Source: Geodermatophilus sp. DSM 44513
Lineage (GTDB): Bacteria; Actinomycetota; Actinomycetes; Mycobacteriales; Geodermatophilaceae
Length of the DNA: 64,000 nucleotides
Direction: 5' to 3'
NCBI RefSeq assembly: GCF_032460525.1
Contig: NZ_CP135963.1
Coordinates: 620,001 to 684,000 of the forward strand
Shown: piece after piece, positions 8,569 to 17,400 of the stretch
Numbering within the stretch: position 1 is the first letter of the stretch
Layout of the letters: each line of letters opens with the position of its first letter
Notes under the pieces: model-generated
Databases searched by the model: none
What the model saw: the letters and a program-made list of their open reading frames with translations, nothing else
Told to the model about the DNA's origin: nothing
Position numbers and translations under genes: made by a program

Positions 8569-10551
8569 ATGGAACGTAAGAAGCTCTTCCGCTCCGTGTG
8601 GTTCTGGGTCGTCCTCGTCGTCATCCTGGCGCTGGCCTTCTCCTCCCTGTTCCGTGGGAACGGGAACCTCCAGGAGGTCAGCACGGCGACCGCGCTCCAG
8701 CAGATCGAGAGCGGCAACGTCGAGAGCCTCACGATCAACGACCGTGAGCAGACCGTCGACCTGATCCTCACCGACCCGGTCGACGGGAACGAGGAGATCA
8801 CCGCCTCCTACCCGATCGGTGCCGAGGACGAGGTCTTCGACCTGGCCCGGGGCCTGGGCGGTGACGCCGAGTTCGACACGAACGTCTCGCAGGACAGCGT
8901 CCTGGTCAGCCTGCTGATCAGCTTCCTGCCGTTCGTGATCCTCCTGCTCCTGCTGTTCTGGCTGTTCAACTCCATGCAGGGCGGCGGCCGCGGGGTCATG
9001 GCCTTCGGCAAGTCCAAGGCCAAGCAGGTCACCAAGGACACGCCCAAGACGACGTTCGCCGACGTCGCCGGCGCCGACGAGGCGATCGAGGAGCTGCACG
9101 AGATCAAGGACTTCCTCGCCAACCCGGTGAAGTTCCAGGCCGTGGGCGCGAAGATCCCCAAGGGCGTGCTGCTGTTCGGCCCGCCCGGCACCGGCAAGAC
9201 CCTGCTGGCCCGCGCCGTCGCCGGCGAGGCCGGGGTGCCGTTCTTCTCCATCTCCGGCTCGGACTTCGTCGAGATGTTCGTCGGTGTCGGCGCCAGCCGC
9301 GTCCGGGACCTGTTCACCCAGGCCAAGGAGAACGCGCCGGCGATCATCTTCGTCGACGAGATCGACGCCGTGGGCCGGCACCGCGGCGCGGGCATGGGCG
9401 GCGGGCACGACGAGCGCGAGCAGACGCTCAACCAGATGCTCGTCGAGATGGACGGCTTCGACGTCAAGGGCGGCGTCATCATGATCGCCGCCACCAACCG
9501 GCCGGACATCCTGGACCCCGCACTGCTGCGCCCCGGCCGCTTCGACCGGCAGATCGCCGTCGACCGTCCCGACCTGGAGGGCCGCAAGCGGATCCTCGAG
9601 GTGCACGCCAAGGGCAAGCCGCTGGCACCGGACGTCGACCTGGAGACCGTGGCCCGCCGGACGCCGGGCTTCACCGGTGCCGACCTGGCCAACGTGCTCA
9701 ACGAGGGCGCGCTGCTCACCGCGCGCAACAACGGCACGGTCGTCACCGACGAGGTCCTCGAGGAGGCCATCGACCGGGTCATCGCCGGCCCCGAGCGCAA
9801 GACGCGGGCGATGAGCGAGAAGGAGAAGAAGGTCACCGCCTACCACGAGGGCGGGCACGCCCTGGTGGCGCACGCGCTGCCCAACCTGGACCCGGTGCAC
9901 AAGGTGACGATCCTGCCGCGCGGCCGCTCCCTCGGGCACACGCTGGTGCTGCCGACCGAGGACAAGTACACCCAGACCCGGTCGGAGATGATCGACACGC
10001 TCGCCTACGCCCTCGGTGGCCGGGCGGCCGAGGAGCTCGTCTTCCACGAGCCGACCACCGGCGCCGGCAACGACATCGAGAAGGCCACCGCGATGGCCCG
10101 GGCGATGGTCACCCAGTACGGCATGAGCGCCAAGCTCGGGGCGGTCAAGTACGGCAGCACCGACGCCGAGCCCTTCCTCGGCCGCGACATGGGCTCCCGG
10201 CCGGACTACTCCGAGGCCGTGGCCGCCGACATCGACGCCGAGATCCGCGCCCTGATCGAGGCCGCGCACGACGAGGCGTGGGAGATCCTGGTCGAGCACC
10301 GGGGCGTCCTGGACCAGCTCGTGCTCGAGCTGATGGCCAAGGAGACGCTGTCCAAGGAGGACATGGCGCGCATCTGCGCGCCGGTGACCAAGCGGCCCTC
10401 GCTGGCGCCCTACAACGGCTTCGGCAAGCGCACCCCGTCGGACCAGCCGCCGGTGCTGACCCCCGCGGAGCACGCCGCCCGCAACGGCAACGGCCGCCTC
10501 CCCCAGGAGAGCGACCCCGTCGGGGACGTCGGAGCCCCCGTCCAGCGGTGA
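8569..10551 (+). CDS. ftsH: ATP-dependent zinc metalloprotease FtsH
   Basis: 660 residues. Membrane-anchored AAA+ protease that degrades misfolded membrane proteins and regulatory substrates. Order of parts: first transmembrane helix at about 9-25 ([17 protein letters not shown]), an extracytoplasmic segment to about 110, second helix near 111-135, AAA module with Walker A GPPGTGKT at 204-211 and Walker B DE at 263-264 (IIFVDEID), the second region of homology ([19 protein letters not shown]), and the M41 zinc site HEGGH at 426-430. The start MERKKL fits the family, although no SD sequence precedes it. The stop overlaps folE. Confidence 0.98.
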   Translation: MERKKLFRSVWFWVVLVVILALAFSSLFRGNGNLQEVSTATALQQIESGNVESLTINDREQTVDLILTDPVDGNEEITASYPIGAEDEVFDLARGLGGDAEFDTNVSQDSVLVSLLISFLPFVILLLLLFWLFNSMQGGGRGVMAFGKSKAKQVTKDTPKTTFADVAGADEAIEELHEIKDFLANPVKFQAVGAKIPKGVLLFGPPGTGKTLLARAVAGEAGVPFFSISGSDFVEMFVGVGASRVRDLFTQAKENAPAIIFVDEIDAVGRHRGAGMGGGHDEREQTLNQMLVEMDGFDVKGGVIMIAATNRPDILDPALLRPGRFDRQIAVDRPDLEGRKRILEVHAKGKPLAPDVDLETVARRTPGFTGADLANVLNEGALLTARNNGTVVTDEVLEEAIDRVIAGPERKTRAMSEKEKKVTAYHEGGHALVAHALPNLDPVHKVTILPRGRSLGHTLVLPTEDKYTQTRSEMIDTLAYALGGRAAEELVFHEPTTGAGNDIEKATAMARAMVTQYGMSAKLGAVKYGSTDAEPFLGRDMGSRPDYSEAVAADIDAEIRALIEAAHDEAWEILVEHRGVLDQLVLELMAKETLSKEDMARICAPVTKRPSLAPYNGFGKRTPSDQPPVLTPAEHAARNGNGRLPQESDPVGDVGAPVQR

Positions 10552-11180
10552 CCGGTCGCCTCGGGGGGCAGGAGGACGCCGGCCCGGCGGCACCCCCCGG
10601 CCGGCCGGGGACCGGGGTGGACCACGCCCGCGCCGTGGCCGCCGTCCGCGAGCTGCTGCTCGCCGTCGGCGAGGACCCGGACCGGCCGGGCCTGCAGGCC
10701 ACCCCCGACCGGGTGGCGCGGGCCTACGCGGAGACCTTCGCCGGGCTCTGGCAGGACCCGGCCGAGGTCCTGGCGACCACCTTCGACGAGGACCACGACG
10801 AGCTGGTCCTGGTCAAGGACATCCCCCTGTACTCCACGTGCGAGCACCACCTGGTGCCCTTCCACGGGGTCGCCCACATCGGCTACGTCCCGGGCCCGGA
10901 CGGCAAGGTCACCGGGCTGTCCAAGCTCGCCCGGCTGGTCGAGGTGTACGCCCGGCGTCCGCAGGTGCAGGAGCGGATGACCAGCCAGATCGCCAACGCG
11001 CTGACCGACGTCCTCAAGCCCAGCGGCGTGCTGGTCGTCATCGAGGCCGAGCACCTGTGCATGGCGATGCGCGGCATCCGCAAGCCCGGCACCAGCACGG
11101 TCACCTCGGCGGTGCGCGGGGTGTTCAAGGACAGCATCGCGTCCCGCAACGAGGCCATGAGCCTCATCCTGGGCCGGTGA
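10548..11180 (+). CDS. folE: GTP cyclohydrolase I
   Basis: 210 residues. Converts GTP to 7,8-dihydroneopterin triphosphate, the first step of folate synthesis. Zinc ligand Cys98 lies in [20 protein letters not shown], and the conserved [19 protein letters not shown] and [16 protein letters not shown] blocks (second zinc cysteine) follow. The first 25 residues are Gly/Pro-rich and variable, as in relatives. GTG at 10548 overlaps the ftsH stop (GTGA) and the gene overlaps folP by 4 bases, so ftsH-folE-folP-folB-folK reads as one coupled operon. Confidence 0.97.
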   Translation: MTGRLGGQEDAGPAAPPGRPGTGVDHARAVAAVRELLLAVGEDPDRPGLQATPDRVARAYAETFAGLWQDPAEVLATTFDEDHDELVLVKDIPLYSTCEHHLVPFHGVAHIGYVPGPDGKVTGLSKLARLVEVYARRPQVQERMTSQIANALTDVLKPSGVLVVIEAEHLCMAMRGIRKPGTSTVTSAVRGVFKDSIASRNEAMSLILGR

Positions 11181-12037
11181 GCCCCACCCCGCTGCCGCGG
11201 CCCGGCCACTGCGTGGTCATGGGCGTCCTCAACGTCACGCCCGACTCGTTCTCCGACGGCGGCTGCTTCGCCGACACCGGCTCGGCCGTCGCGCACGGCC
11301 TGGCGATGCACGCCGCCGGTGCCGACTACGTCGACGTCGGCGGTGAGTCCACCCGTCCAGGCGCCGACCGGGTGGACGCCGCCGAGGAGTGCCGCCGGGT
11401 GCTGCCGGTGGTCCGCGAACTGGCCGCCGCCGGCGTGCGCACCAGCGTCGACACCACCCGCGCCGAGGTCGCCGAGGCGGCGCTGGGGGCCGGCGCCGTG
11501 CTGGTCAACGACGTGAGCGGTGGCCTGGCCGACGAGGGCATGGCCGAGCTGGTGGCCGCGGCCGGCGTGCCCTGGGTGCTCATGCACTGGCGCGGGCACA
11601 GCCGGGAGATGTACGCCGCCGCGCAGTACGGCGACGTGGTGACCGAGGTGTGCGCCGAGCTCACCGCCCGGGCGGAGGACGTCGTCGCCGCCGGCGTCGC
11701 GCCGGAGCAGCTGGTCCTGGACCCCGGGCTGGGCTTCGCCAAGCGGGCCGAGCACAACTGGAGGCTGCTCGCCGGCCTGGACCGGCTGGTCGGCCTGGGC
11801 CTGCCGGTGCTCGTCGGCGCCTCCCGCAAGTCCTTCCTCGGCCGCCTGCTGGCCGGTGCCGACGGCGCCCTGCGCCCGGCCGAGCAGCGCGACGCGGCGA
11901 GCCTGGCCACCACCGTGCTGGCCGCGGAGGCCGGCGCCTGGGGGGTCCGGGTGCACGACGCCGCGGCCTCGGCCGACGCCGTCCGCACCGTCGCCGCCGT
12001 CCGGGCGGCCCGGCGCGAGGGCGCCCGCGGTGCCTGA
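11177..12037 (+). CDS. folP: Dihydropteroate synthase
   Basis: 286 residues. Joins dihydropterin pyrophosphate to p-aminobenzoate; the target of sulfonamides. TIM-barrel signatures: [15 protein letters not shown] (about 15-29), [11 protein letters not shown] (about 54-64), [16 protein letters not shown] and GASRKSFLG. The pterin and pABA loops look intact, so it is probably the functional enzyme rather than the FolP2-type paralogue. Overlaps folE by 4 bases and folB by 8. Confidence 0.97.
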   Translation: MSPTPLPRPGHCVVMGVLNVTPDSFSDGGCFADTGSAVAHGLAMHAAGADYVDVGGESTRPGADRVDAAEECRRVLPVVRELAAAGVRTSVDTTRAEVAEAALGAGAVLVNDVSGGLADEGMAELVAAAGVPWVLMHWRGHSREMYAAAQYGDVVTEVCAELTARAEDVVAAGVAPEQLVLDPGLGFAKRAEHNWRLLAGLDRLVGLGLPVLVGASRKSFLGRLLAGADGALRPAEQRDAASLATTVLAAEAGAWGVRVHDAAASADAVRTVAAVRAARREGARGA

Positions 12038-12392
12038 CCGCATCGCCCTGCGCGGGCTGGTCGGGCACGCCTTCCACGGCGTGTACGAGGCCGAGCGGCG
12101 GCTGGGTCAGACCTTCCGCGCCGACGCCGTGCTCGAGCTGGACACCGCCCCGGCCGCCGCCGGGGACGACCTCGCGCGCACCGTCGACTACGCCGAGCTG
12201 GCCCGGGCGCTGCACGGCGTCCTGACCGGTGAGCCGGTCGACTTGCTGGAGACCCTCGCGCAGCGGCTGGCCGACGTCTGCCTCGCCGACCCGCTGGTCG
12301 ACGCCGTGGAGATCACCGTGCACAAGCCGCAGGCCGACCTCGGCGTCCCCTTCGACGACGTCACGGTCACCATCCGGAGAACCCGCCGGTGA
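12030..12392 (+). CDS. folB: Dihydroneopterin aldolase
   Basis: 120 residues, the normal length. Cleaves 7,8-dihydroneopterin to 6-hydroxymethyl-dihydropterin and glycolaldehyde. Recognised by the N-terminal IALRGLVGHAFHGVYEAER, the catalytic-region TVDYAELARALH and the C-terminal ITVHKPQADLGVPFDDVTVTI. GTG at 12030 gives the compact family start VPDRIAL. Lies in the fol operon with overlaps on both sides. Confidence 0.96.
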   Translation: MPDRIALRGLVGHAFHGVYEAERRLGQTFRADAVLELDTAPAAAGDDLARTVDYAELARALHGVLTGEPVDLLETLAQRLADVCLADPLVDAVEITVHKPQADLGVPFDDVTVTIRRTRR

Positions 12393-12895
12393 GCCGCGCG
12401 GTCCTGTCGCTGGGCGCCAACCTGGGGGACCGCGCCGCCGCGCTGCGGGCCGCGGTCACCGCGCTGGCCGACGACGGCGTGCTGGTGGCCCGCTCGACGC
12501 TGTACGAGACGCCGCCGTGGGGGCCGGTCGAGCAGCCGCCCTACCTCAACGCGGTGGTCGTCGTCCGCGGCGACCGTGACGCCGCCGGCTGGCTCACCCG
12601 CGCGCACGAGCTCGAGCAGGCGGCCGGGCGCACCCGCGACGTGCGGTGGGGGCCACGGACCCTCGACGTCGACGTCGTCACCGTCACCGGGGACGACGGC
12701 CGGCCGGTGCTCTCCGACGACCCCGCCCTCACCCTCCCGCACCCCCGCGCGCACGAGCGGGCCTTCGTCCTCGTGCCGTGGGCGGCTCTCGACCCGACCG
12801 CGGTGCTGCCGGGGCGCGGCCGGGTCCGGGACCTGCTCGCCGCGCTGCCCGCGGAGGACGTCGCGGCCGTCGTCCGCTGGGAGCACCTGGGGTGA
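12389..12895 (+). CDS. folK: 6-hydroxymethyl-7,8-dihydropterin pyrophosphokinase
   Basis: 168 residues. Transfers pyrophosphate from ATP to the pterin hydroxymethyl group just before FolP. Family blocks: LSLGANLGDR at the N-terminus, TLYETPPWGPVEQPPYLNAVV, LEQAAGRTRDVRWGPRTLDVDVV (magnesium and ATP site) and LTLPHPRAHERAFVLVPW. Start and folB stop overlap (GTGA). Last enzyme gene of the operon. Confidence 0.97.
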   Translation: MSRAVLSLGANLGDRAAALRAAVTALADDGVLVARSTLYETPPWGPVEQPPYLNAVVVVRGDRDAAGWLTRAHELEQAAGRTRDVRWGPRTLDVDVVTVTGDDGRPVLSDDPALTLPHPRAHERAFVLVPWAALDPTAVLPGRGRVRDLLAALPAEDVAAVVRWEHLG

Positions 12896-12941
12896 GCGGG
12901 CCGAGCCCGACGACGGGTGCAGCAGGCCGCGGGACGTGGCC

Positions 12942-12962
12942 GACGAGCGCCGGCGAGGAGGT
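12942..12962 (+). promoter_or_regulatory. Leader motif with SD, shared with the coaX leader
   Basis: GACGAGCGCCG followed by GCGAGGAGGT, ending in a Shine-Dalgarno sequence 3 bases before the DUF3180 GTG. The same 21-base word, with one A/G difference, precedes coaX at 24256-24276, and a related stretch lies inside the 3' end of ispD (42531-42544). Confidence 0.5.
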
Positions 12963-12965
12963 CTC

Positions 12966-13472
12966 GTGAAGCCGGTGCAGCGGCGCGACCTGGGAGTGCT
13001 CGCCGGGGGGCTGGCGGTCGCGACGTGGCTGGTGGTGGGGGCCGCCTACGGCTCCCTGCCCGAGCTGCACTGGTGGCTGGGCGTGCCGCTCGGCGTCCTC
13101 GCCGTCGCCGAGGCCCTGGGTGCCCGCACGCTGCAGGCGCGGCTGGCCGCCCAGCGGGACCGCCGCCCGATGGCCCAGCGCGGCCCGGCACCGGTCCGGC
13201 CGGTCGAGCCGATGCTCGTCGCGCGGCTCGCGGTCCTGGCCCAGGCCAGCGCCTACGTCGGCGCGGCCCTGCTCGGCGTCTGGGTCGGGCTGCTGCTCTA
13301 CGTCGGGCCGGCGGTGTCCCGCCTGCAGGCCGCCGGCTCCGACACCGTCACCGCGGTGGTCGGCGTGGCCTGCTCCGCGGCGCTGGTCGCGGCCGCGCTG
13401 TGGCTGGAGTCGGTGTGCCGCGTCCCGCCGTCCTCGGACGACGAGACCCCGCCCGGGGCCGTCCGGGGTTGA
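12966..13472 (+). CDS. DUF3180 membrane protein
   Basis: 168 residues with about four hydrophobic helices (near 8-27, 33-50, 79-103 and 116-140) and a cytoplasmic basic loop (QRDRRPMAQRG). Function unknown; the family is actinobacterial and almost always sits just after folK (Rv3605c in M. tuberculosis). That conserved position suggests it travels with the fol operon, but no role in folate synthesis can be read from the sequence. GTG at 12966 is followed by KPVQRRDLGVLAGG and preceded by AGGAGGT. Confidence 0.85.
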   Translation: MKPVQRRDLGVLAGGLAVATWLVVGAAYGSLPELHWWLGVPLGVLAVAEALGARTLQARLAAQRDRRPMAQRGPAPVRPVEPMLVARLAVLAQASAYVGAALLGVWVGLLLYVGPAVSRLQAAGSDTVTAVVGVACSAALVAAALWLESVCRVPPSSDDETPPGAVRG

Positions 13473-13537
13473 CCACCGCCGGGTGGTGGTCCGGCGCGCC
13501 GACGGGAGCAGCCACCCGCCGATGACCACGGCGGTCA
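13470..13537. repeat. Inverted repeat between convergent genes, family B copy 1
   Basis: Spans exactly from the DUF3180 stop to the opuCA stop. Left arm ACCGCCGGGTGGTGG and right arm CAGCCACCCGCCGATGACC share GGGTGG/CCACCC pairing with an asymmetric bulge, then CCGCC/GGCGG outside it. The right-hand word AGCCACCCGCCGATGA recurs at 30546-30560. A bidirectional terminator is plausible. Confidence 0.5.
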
Positions 13538-14704
13538 CCCGGCCCCGGCGACCGACCGGCGCAGCGCGGCGTGCACGGCGGCCGGGGTGAGCACGCCGAG
13601 GTAGTGGCCGCTGTCGAGCACCGGCACCCACCCGGCGTCGGACTGCAGGATCGCGGCCAGCGCCGCCCGCAGCGAGGCCTGCAGCGGCACGGCGGCGTCG
13701 TCCCGGACCGCCGCCGCCGCGACCGTCCCCGCCCCGCTGGCCCGGCCGGCGGGCAGCCACCCGGCCGGGCGGCCGGCGCGGTCGAGCACCACGGCCCCGC
13801 GGGCGCCGGCGCGGTCGAGCACCGCGCCGGCCTCGGCCAGCCCGTCGTCCAGGCCGACCACCGGCGGGTGCTCCAGGCCGGCCGGGTCGACCGGGGTGAC
13901 GGCCAGCCGCTTGAGCCCGCGGTCGGCGCCGACGAAGTCGGCCACGGTCGCGTTGGCCGGCCGGCCGAGCAGCTCGGCGGGCGGGGCGAACTGCTCGACG
14001 TGCCCGCCGTCGCTCATCACCGCGATGCGGTCGCCGAGCCGCACCGCCTCCTCGATGTCGTGGGTGACGAAGACGATCGTCTTGCGCACCGTCTCCTGCA
14101 GCCGGAGGAATTCCGCCTGCAGCCGCTCGCGCACCACCGGGTCGACGGCGGAGAACGGCTCGTCCATCAGCAGCACGCCGGGGTCCGCGGCCAGCGCCCG
14201 GGCCACGCCGGCGCGCTGCCGCTGCCCGCCGGAGAGCTGGGCGGGGTAGCGGTCCCCGTGGACGGCGGGGTCCAGGCCCACCAGGGTGAGCAGCTCCTCG
14301 ACCCGGTCGCGGGTGCGCCGGCGGTCCCAGCCCAGCAGCCGGGGCACGGTGGCCACGTTGGTCCGCACCGTCTGGTGCGGGAACAGGCCCACGCTCTGGA
14401 TGACGTAGCCGATCCGCCGCCGCAGCCGGTCGGCGTCGACCCGGGTGACGTCCTCGCCGTCGAGCAGGATGCGTCCGGTGGTCGGCTCGATGACCCGGTT
14501 GACCATCTTCATGGTCGTCGTCTTGCCGCAGCCGGACGGGCCGACCAGCACCGACAGCTCCCCGGCGGCGAAGGCCAGGTCCAGCTCGGCCACGCCCACG
14601 GTGCCGTCGGGGTAGACCTTGCTGACGCCCTCCAGCCGGATCTCCGGGGCACTCCCGCCGGGGTCGGGTACGCGCAGCGACGCGGCGGCAGCAGTAGCGT
14701 CCAC
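13535..14704 (-). CDS. opuCA: Osmoprotectant ABC transporter, ATP-binding subunit with CBS domains
   Basis: 389 residues. Energises uptake of glycine betaine, choline or carnitine-type solutes. ABC module at about 20-250: Walker A GPSGCGKTTT, Q-loop YVIQSVGLFPHQTV (the VIQ-GLFPH form typical of OpuA/ProV), signature LSGGQRQRAGVARAL, Walker B VLLMDEPFSAVD and the switch His in FVTHDIEEA. The C-terminal third (about 265-385) is a degenerate CBS pair, which in OpuA-type transporters senses ionic strength or nucleotides. It is divergent from the permease genes, with only 3 bases between assigned start codons; a start further inside is possible for either. Confidence 0.9.
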   Translation of the reverse strand: MDATAAAASLRVPDPGGSAPEIRLEGVSKVYPDGTVGVAELDLAFAAGELSVLVGPSGCGKTTTMKMVNRVIEPTTGRILLDGEDVTRVDADRLRRRIGYVIQSVGLFPHQTVRTNVATVPRLLGWDRRRTRDRVEELLTLVGLDPAVHGDRYPAQLSGGQRQRAGVARALAADPGVLLMDEPFSAVDPVVRERLQAEFLRLQETVRKTIVFVTHDIEEAVRLGDRIAVMSDGGHVEQFAPPAELLGRPANATVADFVGADRGLKRLAVTPVDPAGLEHPPVVGLDDGLAEAGAVLDRAGARGAVVLDRAGRPAGWLPAGRASGAGTVAAAAVRDDAAVPLQASLRAALAAILQSDAGWVPVLDSGHYLGVLTPAAVHAALRRSVAGAG

Positions 14705-14707
14705 GGG

Positions 14708-15439
14708 GTGGCCTCCCTGGGTGTGCGCCCCCTGCTGGGCGCTCGGAGCGACCCCGGTGGAGGGGTGCTCGCGGCGGACGGGGCGCCGAACCCGTGGTTC
14801 GACGCGTCGTACGTGACCGGCAACTGGGACACCATCGTGGTGCACCTGCGCCAGCACGTCACGCTGACGGTCGCGGCGGTGCTGCTCGGGGCCCTGATCG
14901 CGCTGCCACTGGCGCTGCTCGCCCGGCGGGTGCGGCCGCTGGCCGGCCCGGTGCTGGGCCTCAGCTCGGTCGTCTACACGATCCCGTCGCTGGCGATGTT
15001 CGCCTTCCTCGCCCCGTTCACCGGGCCGCTGTCGGCGACCACGGTGCTGGTCGGGCTGACGCTGTACACGCTGGTGGTCCTGGTGCGGAACTTCCTGGCC
15101 GGGCTGCAGGGCGTGCCCGACGACGTGCGCGAGGCGGCCCGCGGCATGGGCTACGGCTCCGCGCGGCTGTTCTGGCAGGTCGACCTCCCGCTGGCGCTGC
15201 CGGCGTTCATGGCCGGCCTGCGCATCGCCACCGTCTCGACGGTCGCCCTGGTGACCGTCGGAGTGATCACCGGCAACGGCGGGCTGGGGCAGCTGATCGT
15301 CGGCGGCTTCAACGCCAACTTCTACCGCGCCGAGATCGTCACCGGCGCGGTCGGCTGCGTGCTGCTCGCGCTGGTCGCCGACGTGCTGCTGGCCGGGGTG
15401 GAGCGGGTGCTGACCCCCTGGACGCGGGCCGTCGCATGA
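14708..15439 (+). CDS. opuCB: Osmoprotectant ABC transporter permease (first)
   Basis: 243 residues, five to six transmembrane helices and the EAA-loop signature (DVREAARGMGYGSARLFWQVDLPLALP split over 125-155). Forms the membrane channel with the next gene product. The N-terminus is uncertain: GTG at 14708 was taken, but GTG at 14765 leaves the conserved part (NWDTIVVHLRQHVTLTV) intact and would open a more normal divergent promoter gap with opuCA. Its stop overlaps the start of the second permease by 4 bases (ATGA). Confidence 0.85.
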   Translation: MASLGVRPLLGARSDPGGGVLAADGAPNPWFDASYVTGNWDTIVVHLRQHVTLTVAAVLLGALIALPLALLARRVRPLAGPVLGLSSVVYTIPSLAMFAFLAPFTGPLSATTVLVGLTLYTLVVLVRNFLAGLQGVPDDVREAARGMGYGSARLFWQVDLPLALPAFMAGLRIATVSTVALVTVGVITGNGGLGQLIVGGFNANFYRAEIVTGAVGCVLLALVADVLLAGVERVLTPWTRAVA

Positions 15440-16167
15440 GCGCGTTCGGTGACGCCTTCGCCTACCTCAACGACCCGCTGGTCTGGACCCGGACCGGCGG
15501 TGTCCTCGACCTGCTGGTGCAGCACCTGCGCATCTCGGCCCTGGCCGTGCTGCTCGCCGCCGTCCTGGCCCTCCCGGCCGGGGTGCTGCTGGGCCGCAGC
15601 GGCCGCGGGGCCGGGGCCGTCGTCGTGCTGTCCAACGTGAGCCGGGCGGTGCCCACCCTCGCCCTGCTCACCGTGCTGGCGGTGACCCCGCTGGGGTTCA
15701 GCGAGACCGGCACCGTGCTGGCGCTGGCCGTCTTCGCCGTCCCCCCGGTGCTGACCAACACCTTCGTCGGGTTCCGCGAGGTGGACCGGGACGTGCGCGA
15801 GGCGGCCCGGGCGATGGGGATGAGCCGCGGCCAGCTGCTCACCCGGGTGGAGCTCCCGCTGGCCCTGCCGCTGGTCATGACCGGCCTGCGGACGGCGGCG
15901 GTGCAGGTCGTCGCGACCGCCACCCTGGCCGCGCTGGTCGGCGGGGGAGGGCTCGGGCGGATCATCAACCTCGGCTTCGGCCAGCAGGACTACGGCCAGA
16001 TCCTCGCCGGCGCCGTCCTCGTGGCCGCCCTCGCGCTGCTCACCGAGCTGCTGCTGGTCGTCGTCTCCGCCGTGCTGACCCCGGGCCCGCGCCGGTGGCC
16101 GCTGGGCCGTCGGCCCGCCGCCCGGGCGGACCGGCCGGAGCCCGCCGCGTCCGGCGTCTCCCTGTAG
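15436..16167 (+). CDS. opuCD: Osmoprotectant ABC transporter permease (second)
   Basis: 243 residues, same fold and length as its neighbour: a periplasmic N-terminus, then helices from about 25 on, the EAA loop in VREAARAMGMSRGQLLTRVE, and GGGGLGRIINLGF near the C-terminus, as in OpuCD/YehW types. The last 30 residues are a basic Pro/Arg tail. Start ATG at 15436 overlaps the previous stop. Followed by a perfect palindrome and then the binding-protein gene. Confidence 0.88.
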   Translation: MSAFGDAFAYLNDPLVWTRTGGVLDLLVQHLRISALAVLLAAVLALPAGVLLGRSGRGAGAVVVLSNVSRAVPTLALLTVLAVTPLGFSETGTVLALAVFAVPPVLTNTFVGFREVDRDVREAARAMGMSRGQLLTRVELPLALPLVMTGLRTAAVQVVATATLAALVGGGGLGRIINLGFGQQDYGQILAGAVLVAALALLTELLLVVVSAVLTPGPRRWPLGRRPAARADRPEPAASGVSL

Positions 16168-16169
16168 TC

Positions 16170-16193
16170 CGGACCCCTCTGCAGAGGGGTCCG
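16170..16193 (+). terminator. Perfect 24-base palindrome after opuCD
   Basis: Arms GGACCCCTCT and AGAGGGGTCC meet at TGCA and are extended by one C-G pair, giving up to 10 pairs with a TGCA tetraloop, followed by CTTCGTAAC. Three bases downstream of the opuCD stop and 135 bases before the binding-protein gene. Probably an intrinsic terminator or attenuator; an operator cannot be excluded because it is fully symmetric. Confidence 0.65.
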
Positions 16194-16328
16194 CTTCGTA
16201 ACAACCGGGCAACACCTGGGCCGTGTCCGTGGTCGGGCGGGGCGGTGCGCGGTTCCATGGCCACGCGGGATCTCCCGCCAGACACGCGCCGCGGCCTCCG
16301 GCCGCGCGGGACACAGAAGGCGGGCCAC

Positions 16329-17336
16329 ATGCGCAGCCGTGCACGCACACTCCTCCCCCTGGCCCTCACCGGGCTGCTCCTCACCGCCTGCGGTGAGTCC
16401 GGGTCCTCCGGCAGCGGCGGGTCCGCCGCCAGCGGTGGCGCCGCCGCCGGTGACGCCTGCGCCCCGGTCGCCGGTGACCAGCTCGTCGTGCTGGAGGACG
16501 ACCAGCAGCTGCAGAACGCCGACAACATCGTCCCGGCGGTCAACGCGGCCACCGCGCAGGCCAACCCGGCGCTGCTGCCCGCGCTCGACGCGGTGTCGGC
16601 GGCCATGACCACCCAGGAGCTGATCGAGCTCAACGGCGCCGTCGACCTCCAGCGGCAGGGTGCCGAGGACGTCGCCGCGGCCTGGGTCGAGGAGAACGTC
16701 GACACCGCCACGCTGCAGCAGGGCAGTGGCCCGGTCGTCGTCGGCGGGGCCAACTTCACCGAGTCGACCATCCTGGCCAACGTGTACGCCAACGTCCTGG
16801 ACGCGGCCGGCTTCGACGCCTCGGTCCGGGAGGTGGGCAACCGGGAGCTGTACCTGCCGGCGCTCATCTCCGGCGCGGACATCCAGGTCTTCCCCGAGTA
16901 CCTGGCCACCGTGACCGAGACGCTCAACCGGCAGGCCAACGGTCCCGATGCCGAGCCGGTCGCCAGTGGCGACGTGCAGGAGACGCTGACCGCGCTGCGG
17001 CCGCTGGCCGAGCAGGTCGGGCTGGTGTTCGGCCAGCCGTCCGAGGCCGCCGACCAGAACGCCTTCGCCGTCACCCGCGCCTTCGCCGACGGGCTCGGTG
17101 TGTCCACCCTGTCCGAGCTCGCCGACGCCTGCGGGGACGGCTCGCTCGTCCTCGGCGGTCCGACCGAGTGCCCGACCCGACCGTTCTGCCAGCCCGGCCT
17201 GGAGGAGACCTACGGCCTGCAGTTCGCCGAGTTCCGCGAGCTGGACAGCGGCGGCCCGCTGACCAAGGCCGCGCTGCAGCAGGGCGAGGTGTCGATCGGC
17301 CTGGTCTTCAGCTCCGACGGGGCCCTCGCGCAGTAG
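16329..17336 (+). CDS. opuCC: Osmoprotectant-binding lipoprotein, OpuAC domain in permuted order
   Basis: 335 residues. Signal peptide with lipobox LLLTAC (Cys about 22) and a Gly/Ser linker, so a membrane-tethered solute receptor for the OpuC transporter. The domain order is unusual: residues about 48-120 (VVLEDDQQLQNADNIVP ... ELNGAVDLQ) match what is normally the C-terminal end of OpuAC domains, while 134-335 start with the usual N-terminal strand (VVVGGANFTESTILANVYAN) and finish with GGPLTKAALQQGEVSIGLVF, which normally leads straight into VVLEDD. The protein therefore reads as a circular permutation with both halves present. ATG at 16329 precedes RSRARTLLPLAL. Confidence 0.88.
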   Translation: MRSRARTLLPLALTGLLLTACGESGSSGSGGSAASGGAAAGDACAPVAGDQLVVLEDDQQLQNADNIVPAVNAATAQANPALLPALDAVSAAMTTQELIELNGAVDLQRQGAEDVAAAWVEENVDTATLQQGSGPVVVGGANFTESTILANVYANVLDAAGFDASVREVGNRELYLPALISGADIQVFPEYLATVTETLNRQANGPDAEPVASGDVQETLTALRPLAEQVGLVFGQPSEAADQNAFAVTRAFADGLGVSTLSELADACGDGSLVLGGPTECPTRPFCQPGLEETYGLQFAEFRELDSGGPLTKAALQQGEVSIGLVFSSDGALAQ

Positions 17337-17400
17337 GAGCAGGTCTCTCCCCGGTCACCGTCGGCGCTCCTCCCCGGTCAGGGGCCTGCGGGGCGCCAGC

